DNA of 64,000 nucleotides from Rhizobium sp. 007. Lineage in GTDB: Bacteria; Pseudomonadota; Alphaproteobacteria; Rhizobiales; Rhizobiaceae. The DNA lies in NCBI RefSeq assembly GCF_015353075.1, contig NZ_CP064187.1, forward strand, positions 3,167,001 through 3,231,000. The letters run 5' to 3'. A program made the translations under genes and the position numbers. Each line of letters begins with the position of its first letter. Position 1 is the first letter of the stretch. Of the stretch, positions 29,010-37,079 are shown piece by piece. The notes beneath the pieces were generated by a model. It was given only the letters and a program-made list of their open reading frames with translations. It made no database searches and had not been told where the DNA came from.

Positions 29010-31136
29010 TCAGCTCGCGGCCTCGCTCGCTGTATCCGGCTTTTGTGTCACATGGCGCGCCGCCGCCGCACGCGCCTCGGCCTCGCGCCCCTCGCCGGCG
29101 ACCTGTACGGTAGGCACCGCGAATTCAATGCCGTTCTCCTTGAAGGCATTGCGGATCATCGCCAGTGCGTTGCGGCGGATGACGAATTGCTCGCCTGGCT
29201 TGGTCATCATCGACAGCCGGAGCTCAATCGCGAATTCGCCGAATTGCTCGACGCCCTTCATCTTCAGCGTCTCGATGATATGCGGCCCGAATTCGGGATT
29301 CTCGAGCAATTGCTGTCCGATCTGCTTGATTACCTTCTTCGCTTTCACGAGGTCAGTATCGTAGGTCACGTTGAGACTGATCTTGTCGATCGTCCAGTCG
29401 CGGTTGAGGTTCTTGACTGCGCCGAGCTCGCCGAAGGGCACGGTCGTCAGTGGTCCGCGGTGATGGCGGAGTTTCACTGAGCGCAGGCTGAAGGCCTCGA
29501 CCACGCCCTTGTGGCTGCCGCTCTCGATATATTCGCCGACGCGGAAGGCATCGTCCCACAGATAGAACATGCCACTGATGACATCCTTGACGATCGCTTG
29601 CGCTCCAAAACCCACCGCAACGCCGACGACGCCGGCACCGGCGATCAAGGGCGCGATCTGGATGCTGAGACCGGCGAGCACCATCAAGACGGCGATAACG
29701 GCGATAACGACAGCAAGGATGTTACGAAAAATCGGCAGCAGCGTCTGCAACCGCGCGCGCCTCGCCTTTTCCTCATCCGTGGCGCCATCGGCAAGCGGGG
29801 CATCGGCAAGCTTGCTGTTGATAAAGGCCTTCACGAGATGCCAGAGCAGATCGGCTGCAAGCAGAATGACGACACCGCCGATGACGCCGCGAGCGATGCG
29901 ATCCACCATCGTCTCCCCGGCGGCCATCGTATCGGCTCCGACGCCAATCATGCGCCCCAGCCAGACAGCTGCCAACGCGATGATGACCGCCCTGACGCCG
30001 CGGTCAAGCAACACTGCTGCCATGCTGCGCTTTGCAAGGAAACCCGCTTCAGCCTGATGCAGCGCACGGACAGAAATCGTGGCGATGGCGAGCACTTTCG
30101 GCAATATCAGCGCGTAGATGCCGAGCCAAAGCAACCCGGCGAAGCCGGTGACCCACAGCACCCAAAGCAACACGAAATAAAGCGTCAACGCCCAGGATGT
30201 CGTTGGACTGCGGCGTGCACCGTCTGCCGGTCGCGACCAAACAGCCTCGGTGGCAATCAGAAACAATCCGATACCAAGAACATAGGCAACGAAATAGCGC
30301 GATGCACTGGAAAAGCCGAGCGGCGCCAATACCTGGATGACGGCCCATCCGAAGGCGAAATAGATGACGAAAACCGCCGAGCGCCGGAACCAGAAAAGCG
30401 CTTCGGCGCGAGAGACCTCGCGTTCACCGTCGGCCCTTGGAAGCGTCACCAAAGCAACCAGCAGCCGTCCAAGCGAAATAACAAAGCGTGCGGCCACCAG
30501 CGCAATCGTCACGGCGATCGCCATCGACTGACTGACCGGCGGCCAGTTCAACACAAGAAGCGCTATGAGAGTTGCAATCATGAAGACGATAGCAGGTACG
30601 AGGCGATAGAACAGATTGACCCCTGCCTGATAAAGCCCCGCCGGCTCCTCGGCATCCACGCGCCGAATGCGCGGGCGCGGCGCAACCGCACGGAAAAGCA
30701 ATTCAGCCAGGGGACCTGCAAGGAAAAGAGCCAGCGTCTGAACCAGAATCCGGCCGACGCCTACGGGCTCCACCTCCCGGTCGACAATATCGGATGCGCT
30801 TGAGACCTCGTCCGGCAGGGCCATTGGGGCTTGCGACACCATCTCGACATGACGGCGTACGTGCCCGAGCAAATCCGAAAGCACGGACATCTGCTCTTCA
30901 GGCGCGGCGGCGGCTGGAGCAGATGGTGCCGCGTTCGTCTGCGCCGACATCCATTTCTGGACTTCGGGGGCCTGCATCAGTTCCATTATCTGGCGCACTT
31001 TGTCCGGCGGCGGCCCGGCCGGATCCGCAGCAGGTGCTGGCGTTTGCCCACTCGTCGCGCCGCAAAGGGCCGTCAAAATCACCAAAGAGAGAAGAAACGC
31101 CCAAAGACCGCGCCCCACGAACCTTGAACCCGACAT
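29010..31136 (-). CDS. Large MscS-family mechanosensitive channel
   Basis: Inner-membrane protein of about 708 aa. A signal peptide (about 1-31) precedes a periplasmic stretch, then roughly ten TM segments, and the MscS core at the C-terminus: pore helix GAGVVGVAVGFGAQAIVKDV followed by the beta domain (GEYIESGSHKGVVEAFSLRS, TVPFGELGAVKNL). The layout matches YbiO/MscK-like channels that release solutes on hypo-osmotic shock. The ATG at 31136 is chosen as it opens the signal peptide behind GGGGCGG; the frame is open to 31217. Confidence 0.9.
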   Translation of the reverse strand: MSGSRFVGRGLWAFLLSLVILTALCGATSGQTPAPAADPAGPPPDKVRQIMELMQAPEVQKWMSAQTNAAPSAPAAAAPEEQMSVLSDLLGHVRRHVEMVSQAPMALPDEVSSASDIVDREVEPVGVGRILVQTLALFLAGPLAELLFRAVAPRPRIRRVDAEEPAGLYQAGVNLFYRLVPAIVFMIATLIALLVLNWPPVSQSMAIAVTIALVAARFVISLGRLLVALVTLPRADGEREVSRAEALFWFRRSAVFVIYFAFGWAVIQVLAPLGFSSASRYFVAYVLGIGLFLIATEAVWSRPADGARRSPTTSWALTLYFVLLWVLWVTGFAGLLWLGIYALILPKVLAIATISVRALHQAEAGFLAKRSMAAVLLDRGVRAVIIALAAVWLGRMIGVGADTMAAGETMVDRIARGVIGGVVILLAADLLWHLVKAFINSKLADAPLADGATDEEKARRARLQTLLPIFRNILAVVIAVIAVLMVLAGLSIQIAPLIAGAGVVGVAVGFGAQAIVKDVISGMFYLWDDAFRVGEYIESGSHKGVVEAFSLRSVKLRHHRGPLTTVPFGELGAVKNLNRDWTIDKISLNVTYDTDLVKAKKVIKQIGQQLLENPEFGPHIIETLKMKGVEQFGEFAIELRLSMMTKPGEQFVIRRNALAMIRNAFKENGIEFAVPTVQVAGEGREAEARAAAARHVTQKPDTASEAAS

Positions 31137-31204
31137 GATGCCGCCCCTTTGGTGTGATCCCGCATCAACCATATCGCGTGCACGGCCATAGGCAATGGCC
31201 CAGG

Positions 31205-31259
31205 AAAAGGCCCGCAACCGGTGAACTTTATGGGGTCAGTTCACCGGGGATGCGGGCTT
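31205..31259 (-). terminator. Terminator after gnd
   Basis: A long stem is formed by GCCCGCAACCGGTGAAC (31210-31226) and GTTCACCGGGGATGCGGGC (31239-31257), with a small bulge. On the minus strand it ends in GCGGGCCTTTTCC, 23 bp beyond the gnd stop codon. Confidence 0.8.
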
Positions 31260-31281
31260 GTAACGCTTGAGGCTTGGGGCC

Positions 31282-32301
31282 TCAGGCTTTCGGCTTTTCC
31301 ACATGGCCGCCGAAGCCGGCGCGCATGGCGGAAAGCACCTTGTTGGCGAACTCATCATTGTCGCGCGAGGAAAAACGGCCATAGAGCGCAGCGCTCAGCA
31401 CCGGCGTCGGCACGCTTTCGTCGATAGCTGCCATGATCGTCCAGCGGCCTTCGCCGGAGTCTGAAACGCGGCCCGCAAATTTCATCAGCGCCGGATCGGC
31501 ATGCAGCGCGTCCGAGGTCAAATCAAGCAGCCACGAGGTGATGACGCTGCCGCGCCGCCATACTTCGGCGACATCCTGCAGGTTGAAATCGTAGCGGTAG
31601 TGTTCCGGGTGGGAGAGAGGCGCGGTTTCGGCGTTCGATTCTTGCGCCGCCGCACCGATATTCGCGCGCTTGAGGATGTTCAGCCCCTCTGCATAAGCGG
31701 CCATCAGGCCGTATTCGATGCCGTTGTGAACCATCTTGACGAAATGGCCCGCGCCGTGAGCACCGCAATGCAGATAGCCCTGCTCCGCCGTGCTGTTCGG
31801 GTCAGGCTCGCGGTTTGCCGACGGCGGCGTGGTGCCGGCGCCAGGGGCCAGCGAGGCGAAGATCGGCGAAAGGCTCTGCACGATGCCCTTTTCGCCGCCG
31901 ATCATCAGGCAATAGCCGCGCTCCAGACCGAAGACGCCGCCGCTGGTGCCCACATCGACATAGTGGATGCCCTTGGTGATCAGCTCGGCGCCGCGGCGGA
32001 TATCGTCGTGATAATAAGAATTGCCGCCATCGATGATGATATCGTCGTCGTGCAGCAGCGGCACGAGCTGCGCAATCACCTTGTCGGTGATGGCCGCCGG
32101 CAGCATCAGCCAGACGGCGCGCGGGCGGGAAAGCTTCGAGACGAGCTCCTCGAGAGAGGCGCTGCCGACCGCGCCTTTTGCGACGAGATCGGCGACGCTC
32201 TCCGGCTTCGTGTCATAGACGACGCATTCATGGCCGTCGCGCATCAAGCGCTGGACCATATAATTGCCCATACGGCCCAAACCCACCATGCCAAGCTGCA
32301 T
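31282..32301 (-). CDS. gnd: 6-phosphogluconate dehydrogenase, decarboxylating (short type)
   Basis: Oxidises 6-phosphogluconate to ribulose 5-phosphate. The N-terminal Rossmann motif GLGRMGNYM is at about 7-15; the family signature IIDGGNSYYHDD and the catalytic Lys block GHFVKMVHNGIEYG are intact. The 339-aa length matches the short YqeC/GntZ-like family rather than the 470-aa enteric enzyme. It stands alone, not beside zwf-pgl-edd. Confidence 0.93.
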   Translation of the reverse strand: MQLGMVGLGRMGNYMVQRLMRDGHECVVYDTKPESVADLVAKGAVGSASLEELVSKLSRPRAVWLMLPAAITDKVIAQLVPLLHDDDIIIDGGNSYYHDDIRRGAELITKGIHYVDVGTSGGVFGLERGYCLMIGGEKGIVQSLSPIFASLAPGAGTTPPSANREPDPNSTAEQGYLHCGAHGAGHFVKMVHNGIEYGLMAAYAEGLNILKRANIGAAAQESNAETAPLSHPEHYRYDFNLQDVAEVWRRGSVITSWLLDLTSDALHADPALMKFAGRVSDSGEGRWTIMAAIDESVPTPVLSAALYGRFSSRDNDEFANKVLSAMRAGFGGHVEKPKA

Positions 32302-32420
32302 CTGAAATCTCCTGGAATGTACTCAATACAGTAAGTCCGGAAACTAGCACCCACAGTGCAGCAGGCAAGCGAAGTCTCATCACATTAAGGCGAAGGCGGC
32401 TCCCATGATGGCTGGTATTG

Positions 32421-32915
32421 TCATTTGAGCGCCTCGTAGTCTGGAGCCTCCGCAGGCTCGCCGCGCATCTCGCTGAGGAACATGCCCTCGCGAAGATTGA
32501 TGCCGTATTCGACGAAGGCCTTCATGCAGCAGAGCATGTTGGCCCAGCCCTCGCAGTTGAGGTAGGTTCCGCGCCGGCCGGCCTCGTCTTCCTGCCAGCC
32601 ATTCTCGGAGATCGTCACCATCGTTCCGCCGTCCTCCAGCGGATCGAATTTCATCTCGACCGTCGTTTTGTAGCGAACCTTGTTCTCGTCCGTGCCACCA
32701 TCCCAGCGCAGCAAGATCAGGCGCTCCGGAACGAGATCGACCACTTCGACCGGCGAATCCTTCCACCAGGTTACCGTCGTACCCTTGACGAGCGGTGCGC
32801 TCGCCCCGCCGATGGTCGTGAAATAGCTCGAGAGCTTCTTCGGATTGACCACCGCATCGAAAACTTCTGCGACCGGACGTCCGATCCGTCCGCCGACACG
32901 AATACTGAGGGACAT
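32421..32915 (-). CDS. AHSA1/SRPBCC-domain protein
   Basis: A 164-aa START-like (SRPBCC) protein of the Aha1 C-terminal type: GGRIGRPVAEVFDAVVNPKK at the start, then WWKDSPVEVVDLVPERLILLRW and the C-terminal helix NCEGWANMLCCMKAFVEYG. Such proteins bind hydrophobic ligands; the ligand here is unknown. It is divergent from an ArsR regulator across 56 bp, the classic pairing of these two families, and is probably controlled by it. Confidence 0.88.
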   Translation of the reverse strand: MSLSIRVGGRIGRPVAEVFDAVVNPKKLSSYFTTIGGASAPLVKGTTVTWWKDSPVEVVDLVPERLILLRWDGGTDENKVRYKTTVEMKFDPLEDGGTMVTISENGWQEDEAGRRGTYLNCEGWANMLCCMKAFVEYGINLREGMFLSEMRGEPAEAPDYEALK

Positions 32916-32953
32916 TGCACTTCCTCCTCTTTTCGATTGTGATAAGCGCCATT

Positions 32954-32973
32954 ATGTTATAAAAACATAACAT
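32954..32973. promoter_or_regulatory. Palindromic operator overlapping the ArsR start codon
   Basis: ATGTTAT (32954-32960) and ATAACAT (32967-32973) form a perfect 7-bp inverted repeat separated by AAAAAC, in the 56-bp divergent region. The right arm reaches into the ATG of the regulator at 32972. This is the likely ArsR-family binding site. Confidence 0.65.
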
Positions 32974-33295
32974 GTCAAGCGAATCGGATAACGACCCTGT
33001 TTTCAAGGCACTGGCCCACTTTCGGCGCCGGGAAATTCTCGACATTCTGAAAGACGGTCCGCGCACCACCGGCATGCTCTGCGAAACCTTCGCAGACATG
33101 GATCGCTGCACAGTCATGCAGCATCTGAAGGTTCTCGAAGAAGCCGACCTCGTTGTCCCGAAGAAGGAGGGCCGCGAGCGCTGGAACCACCTCAACAGCC
33201 TGCCGATCAAGCATATCTACGACCGCTGGATCAGTACTTATGCGGGGCATGCACTATCGATACTCGACAGACTGAAGAGCGATCTGGTGGGATAA
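32972..33295 (+). CDS. ArsR-family transcriptional regulator
   Basis: Winged-helix regulator of 107 aa. The helix-turn-helix is about residues 28-70: RREILDILKDGPRTTGMLCE then CTVMQHLKVLEEADLVVPKK. The metal-binding ELCVCD motif of ArsR sensors is absent, so it belongs to the group paired with AHSA1 proteins. The start codon overlaps the palindrome, leaving no room for a ribosome binding site, so the mRNA may be leaderless. Confidence 0.9.
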   Translation: MSSESDNDPVFKALAHFRRREILDILKDGPRTTGMLCETFADMDRCTVMQHLKVLEEADLVVPKKEGRERWNHLNSLPIKHIYDRWISTYAGHALSILDRLKSDLVG

Positions 33296-33305
33296 ACTCA
33301 AAACG

Positions 33306-33330
33306 AAACGGGCGCCGAAGCGCCCGTTTT
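33306..33330. terminator. Bidirectional terminator between ArsR and MFS genes
   Basis: A perfect 10-bp stem AAACGGGCGC/GCGCCCGTTT with loop CGAA lies between two convergent genes, 11 bp from the ArsR stop and 14 bp from the MFS stop. It has T runs on both strands. Confidence 0.88.
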
Positions 33331-33343
33331 GTTAAGGACCAGT

Positions 33344-34537
33344 TCAAGCGGCCTTGCGCAAAGGCGCGGCAAGCGGCGCAGAGCGGCGGTCGAGCGCACC
33401 GCTCGTGAGGGTGAGGACAAGAGCGGCGGCAACGAGGATCGCGCCGACCCAAGGCGTGGCGGCGAGCCCGAGCGAGGATTCGACGACCAACCCGCCGATC
33501 CAGGCGCCCGCCGCGATCCCGAGGTTGAAGGCAGCAATGTTGAGCGCCGAAGCAACATCGACGGCGGCCGGACGGACCTGCCTTGCCAGTTGCACGACAT
33601 AGAGCTGCAGGCCCGGCACGTTTGCAAAGGAGAGAAAACCGAGCGCAGCCAGCGTCGGGATCGCAAGCCATGGCGAAACAGCCGTGAAGCTGAAGAGAAC
33701 AAGCACGATCGCCTGGGCGATGAAGAGCCCGGTCAGCGCCCTCACCGGATCACGATTGGCAATCCGCCCGCCGATGATGTTGCCGATGGCGATCGCGATA
33801 CCGTAAAGCACGAGGATCAGGCTGACGGCAGACGCTGAAAAGCCGGTGATCTCCTGCAGGATCGACGCAAGAAAGGTGAAGGCGACGAACGTGCCGCCAT
33901 AACCGAGCGCGGTGGTGGCAAAGACGATCAGCAACCGGCCGCTGCCAAGCACGCGAACCTGATCCTTGATGCTCGCGGGCGGCGCTTTCGCGAGGTTGGA
34001 AGGAAGCAGGAGCGCAATACCGGCAAAGGCCACGACGCCGAGCGCCGCGACGGCGGCAAAGGTCGCCCGCCAACCGAATGTCTGGCCGATGAAAGTGCCA
34101 AGCGGCACGCCGGTCACGATCGCGACAGTCAGTCCCATGAACATCATGGCAATGGCCGAGGCGCGGCGGTTCTCCGGCACGAGATCGGCGGCGATCGTCG
34201 AACCGACGGAGAAAAATACGCCATGGGCGAAAGCCGAGAGCACGCGCGCAACCAAGAGCGGTGTGTAACCGGGGCTGAACGCCGCCATGGCATTGCCGAT
34301 GATGAAGAGCGTCATGAGCCCGAGCAGCAGCGGTTTTCGGGCGATCCGGCCGGTCAGCGCCGTCAGGATCGGCGCGCCGAAAGTCACGCCAAGCGCATAG
34401 ACGCTGACAATGAGACCTGCGAGCGGCAAAGTGATGTGGAGATCATTGGCAACGGTCGGCAGCAGGCCGACGATGACGAATTCCGTGGTACCGATCGCAT
34501 AGGCGGCGATCGTCAAGGCAAAAAGAGCAAGTGGCAT
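33344..34537 (-). CDS. MFS transporter, DHA1/AraJ-like
   Basis: Inner-membrane efflux pump of 397 aa with 12 predicted TM segments. It begins MPLALFALTIAAYAIGTTEF, typical of the AraJ/NepI/YdhP group of drug and sugar exporters, and the motif-A-like loop GRIARKPLLLG lies between TM2 and TM3. I place the start at 34537; an upstream extension to 34660 has no family similarity. The neighbouring LysR gene on the same strand could control it. Substrate unknown. Confidence 0.88.
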   Translation of the reverse strand: MPLALFALTIAAYAIGTTEFVIVGLLPTVANDLHITLPLAGLIVSVYALGVTFGAPILTALTGRIARKPLLLGLMTLFIIGNAMAAFSPGYTPLLVARVLSAFAHGVFFSVGSTIAADLVPENRRASAIAMMFMGLTVAIVTGVPLGTFIGQTFGWRATFAAVAALGVVAFAGIALLLPSNLAKAPPASIKDQVRVLGSGRLLIVFATTALGYGGTFVAFTFLASILQEITGFSASAVSLILVLYGIAIAIGNIIGGRIANRDPVRALTGLFIAQAIVLVLFSFTAVSPWLAIPTLAALGFLSFANVPGLQLYVVQLARQVRPAAVDVASALNIAAFNLGIAAGAWIGGLVVESSLGLAATPWVGAILVAAALVLTLTSGALDRRSAPLAAPLRKAA

Positions 34538-34673
34538 GAGATGACCCGTGATGATGTGCCCAAAGTTCGGGCGCAGGTTATTGTTCGGGTCCAAATATGG
34601 ATGCGCGGCACCGCGTCGATAATCCGGTGGAGCGGCCCAGCACTTGTGAATTGAATTCAAGATATGCGGCTAC

Positions 34674-35597
34674 TTAAGAATGCTCCGTCTCGCTGACAAG
34701 CCATTTCCGAAAGAGCGCCAACGACGACCTTTCCAGGGCGCCGGGGGGATAAAGCATCGCGTAGTTCAGGGCTGCAGGCTGGCGTTCGACGAAACAGCGC
34801 GCAAGTCTTCCGGCGGCAATATGCTCGGCAACCAGAGAACTGCGCACCAGCGCAAAACCCAGTCCCCTGCCGCAAGCTTGCAGCATCTCCTCGAAGGTAT
34901 CGAAGACCGGCGCTTCATCGACCGCTCGTGCGATGTCGAACCCGGCAAGCGGCTCGACGTTCGGATCGTCTCGGACAGTCACCTGTTCGTACCATCGCTG
35001 CCAGTCGAGCACAGTGTGCCGCATGCCGCGATAGATCAACAACGGCGCGGCGCGAATGGCACCACGGCTTGGAAGCCTGCTTGAGAGAGTCGGCGCGCAG
35101 ACGACGAATTCCTCGTCGAGCAGAAGCGGCTCCGTCACAAGGTCCGGGCCGCCATGACCAAGCCAGATCGCCAAATCGACACTCGAAAAATCCGGTCGCT
35201 GATAGCCGACGGCGGTGCGGACTTCGATTTTCGGATAGCGGCGGCAGAAAGCCTCGAGACGCGGAGCAAGCCATTGGCTTGAAAATTCAGGTGTCGTCGC
35301 GATCGTCAGCGACGGACTGGCGCTTGCCTCCCGTGCCTGATGCAAAGCACTTTCAAGTAAAGCAAGCGCGCTCGCAATCTCGGGATGAAGCCTGAGACCA
35401 AGCGGTGAAAGCCGGGCGCCGTGCCGCCCGCGATCGAAGAGCCGGCCGCCCATCCAGCCTTCCAGTTGTGCGATCTGATGGCTGACGGCTGTCTGTGTCA
35501 GCCCCAGCCGCCCCGCGGCACGCCCAAAGCCTCCTGTCTCCGCAATAGCGCAGAAGGCCTGCAGGGTCGAAAGCGGCGGCAACGGACGATCTGCCAT
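34674..35597 (-). CDS. LysR-family transcriptional regulator (GcvA-like)
   Basis: A 307-aa regulator with the N-terminal helix-turn-helix at about 9-66 (LSTLQAFCAIAETGGFGRAA, GLTQTAVSHQIAQLEGWMG) and a periplasmic-binding-like effector domain. The WMGGRLFDR segment and the following layout fit the GcvA/AmpR subgroup. It lies upstream of the MFS gene on the same strand with 136 bp between them, and is divergent from a small gene at 35682. Confidence 0.88.
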   Translation of the reverse strand: MADRPLPPLSTLQAFCAIAETGGFGRAAGRLGLTQTAVSHQIAQLEGWMGGRLFDRGRHGARLSPLGLRLHPEIASALALLESALHQAREASASPSLTIATTPEFSSQWLAPRLEAFCRRYPKIEVRTAVGYQRPDFSSVDLAIWLGHGGPDLVTEPLLLDEEFVVCAPTLSSRLPSRGAIRAAPLLIYRGMRHTVLDWQRWYEQVTVRDDPNVEPLAGFDIARAVDEAPVFDTFEEMLQACGRGLGFALVRSSLVAEHIAAGRLARCFVERQPAALNYAMLYPPGALERSSLALFRKWLVSETEHS

Positions 35598-35681
35598 GAA
35601 AATCTCTCATGATAAGAACAGTCGAGTTTCATTATACCGCGGTGCAAAGCAAGAATAAATTGACCACATGGGAGAGAGGCC

Positions 35682-35852
35682 ATGAGGATTTCGATAAAAA
35701 TTCTGAATGCATTGCTGCCGTTTAGCGGCCTCGCCGCTTCAGCGCAGCGGCAAAGATCCACAGCCCCGCCGCAGCCGGCAACCGCACTGAACGCGCATAT
35801 GCAGAGAGATATCGGAATAGACGAGGGGCGGAACCCTGCCGCCGAAAAATGA
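35682..35852 (+). CDS. Small DUF1127-like protein
   Basis: A 56-aa reading frame starting MRISIKILNALLPFSG behind a strong site (GGAGAGAGG, three to four bases from the ATG). The C-terminal HMQRDIGIDEGRNP matches the end of DUF1127 proteins, whose conserved core is an Arg-Asp-Ile-Gly. The Arg-rich helix is shorter than usual. DUF1127 proteins in related bacteria affect RNA turnover and phosphate or carbon metabolism. It converges on the 6S RNA, ending 3 bp from its predicted 3' end. Confidence 0.65.
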   Translation: MRISIKILNALLPFSGLAASAQRQRSTAPPQPATALNAHMQRDIGIDEGRNPAAEK

Positions 35853-35854
35853 AG

Positions 35855-36012
35855 TGCGATCCGCGGCAGCCGATGGAGATTTACGATCCTGGGCGCCTAC
35901 AAACGTAGGTGGGCACCGTGTGTCCAGGCCCACGAGCCTGGTCAGGGACAGCTCCCTTTGGATCGAGTATGGCCCCAGGGATTGTGGTTCCTGTCGAGAG
36001 GCGCAGATCGCA
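35855..36012 (-). ncRNA. ssrS: 6S RNA (SsrS)
   Basis: Regulator that mimics an open promoter and sequesters sigma70 RNA polymerase. The predicted 158-nt transcript closes with a perfect 7-bp stem TGCGATC/GATCGCA at its ends, has long imperfect arms (CCCTGGGGCC, AGGGAGCTGTCCCT, CCAGGCTCGTGGGCCTGG) around a central bubble, and follows zapA on the same strand, the standard alphaproteobacterial position. A -10-like TTATATAT (36018-36025) lies six bases before the predicted start. Identification is from structure, context and recollection of rhizobial 6S sequences. Confidence 0.85.
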
Positions 36013-36017
36013 GCACG

Positions 36018-36025
36018 ATATATAA
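36018..36025 (-). promoter_or_regulatory. -10 element of the 6S RNA promoter
   Basis: TTATATAT on the minus strand is placed six bases before the predicted 6S start at 36012. A good -35 element is not obvious. It lies between the zapA stop codon and the RNA, so 6S can be made independently of zapA. Confidence 0.6.
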
Positions 36026-36071
36026 GGCCGTTCACGCAGCTGCGCCAGAGGGACATGCATGCTGCGAAAAT

Positions 36072-36449
36072 TTAATTGAGCTCGGCAGGCGCCCGGCCGT
36101 TGAGCTTGTCGGTGAGGCCGCGAATGCGGCTCGTCACCTCTCCGAGCACTTCGGCGAGGCTTTCCTCCGTCCGCGCGGTCGCAGCGAGAACGGTGTCTCG
36201 ATTGCCGCGCAGCGTTTCGAGCTCGGCTTCCAGCTCACCCACGCGGCGGCTCAGCTCGGAAATTTCGTCCATCACCATGATCCCGGCCATGACGGTGATC
36301 CTCAGATCGCCGATTTCGCCGAACTGACCCTTGAGATGGCCGACATAGCGGTCGAAGCGGTTGGCGAGGTCGGTCAGATGGTCTTCTTGTCCTTCCTCGC
36401 AGGCCATTCGATAGGCCTTCCCGTCAATCGTTACCGTCACCTGTGCCAT
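36072..36449 (-). CDS. zapA: Cell division protein ZapA
   Basis: FtsZ-ring associated protein of 125 aa that crosslinks FtsZ filaments. The N-terminal beta/alpha part VTVTIDGKAYRMACEEGQED is diagnostic, followed by a helix and a long coiled coil (ISELSRRVGELEAELETLRG). It follows a DUF4164 coiled-coil gene by 15 bp on the same strand and precedes 6S RNA. Confidence 0.94.
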   Translation of the reverse strand: MAQVTVTIDGKAYRMACEEGQEDHLTDLANRFDRYVGHLKGQFGEIGDLRITVMAGIMVMDEISELSRRVGELEAELETLRGNRDTVLAATARTEESLAEVLGEVTSRIRGLTDKLNGRAPAELN

Positions 36450-36464
36450 GTCACTGTCTTTCCA

Positions 36465-36740
36465 TTAGCGGTCCAGAACCGCGCGGATCGTCTCCATCGC
36501 CGTTACCAGCCGCCGCGAAACCTCGCGGTTGACCTCTTCCAGCCGGTTGGCACGGAATTCTGCCTGGTCGAGTTCCTGCGCGAGTTTGGAGCGATCGGCA
36601 TGCACGCGGCGAACCTCGCCCTCGATGTCGCCCTGCTCACGCTGGCGTTCGATTCGCATATCCACGGCGTTTTCCAAGCCGGAAATCGCCTGCTTCAGCT
36701 CGTTGAGGGCCGCTTCCATGGATTTGCCTGTGGGCGTCAT
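36465..36740 (-). CDS. DUF4164 coiled-coil protein
   Basis: A 91-aa, almost wholly helical protein with heptads throughout (AALNELKQAISGLENAVDMR, KLAQELDQAEFRANRLEEVN). DUF4164 proteins in Rhizobiales lie next to zapA, and resemble ZapB in size and in being pure coiled coil, so a divisome role is plausible but unproven. It forms an operon with zapA. Confidence 0.8.
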   Translation of the reverse strand: MTPTGKSMEAALNELKQAISGLENAVDMRIERQREQGDIEGEVRRVHADRSKLAQELDQAEFRANRLEEVNREVSRRLVTAMETIRAVLDR

Positions 36741-37079
36741 GTCGCTGTCCGGTTCTCCCGCGCAAGACCTCTCGAATCGGCAGGCCTTGCCGGTCCAGTG
36801 ATTTCAACAGGATATGCAGCTAGCCGACGGCGCGTCAATAAAAGCCGTACCGGCGCATAGGCCCTATTCTGTGGATGACTGAAATACACGCACCTGAAGC
36901 AGCGGATTCGTCTTTTGCACAACTCAACGATCAAATGTCAAAAATCGTCGCACCCGGCCCGGATATGGCCCGCAATTTATTGACTTGGCCGTTCCAACTG
37001 CTATGTCTCACCCGCTTTCATCGATGGCCTTCAGAAGGCTCGAGGCCATCTCCCGACACCGGAACCCCGTGGAAAAGCC
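36741..37079. other. 339-bp divergent region between DUF4164-zapA and tkt
   Basis: No gene is apparent. It must hold the zapA operon promoter (minus) and the tkt promoter (plus). One candidate for tkt is TTGACT (36980-36985), a 16-bp spacer and TATGTC (37002-37007). Confidence 0.55.
36980..37007 (+). promoter_or_regulatory. Candidate sigma70 promoter of tkt
   Basis: TTGACT at 36980-36985 and TATGTC at 37002-37007 with a 16-bp spacer, about 70 bp before the tkt ATG. The -10 match is moderate. Confidence 0.4.

Noticed and set aside
35739..36056. 105-codon minus-strand frame
   Set aside because: It coincides with the 6S RNA and the convergent small gene, and has no coding features.
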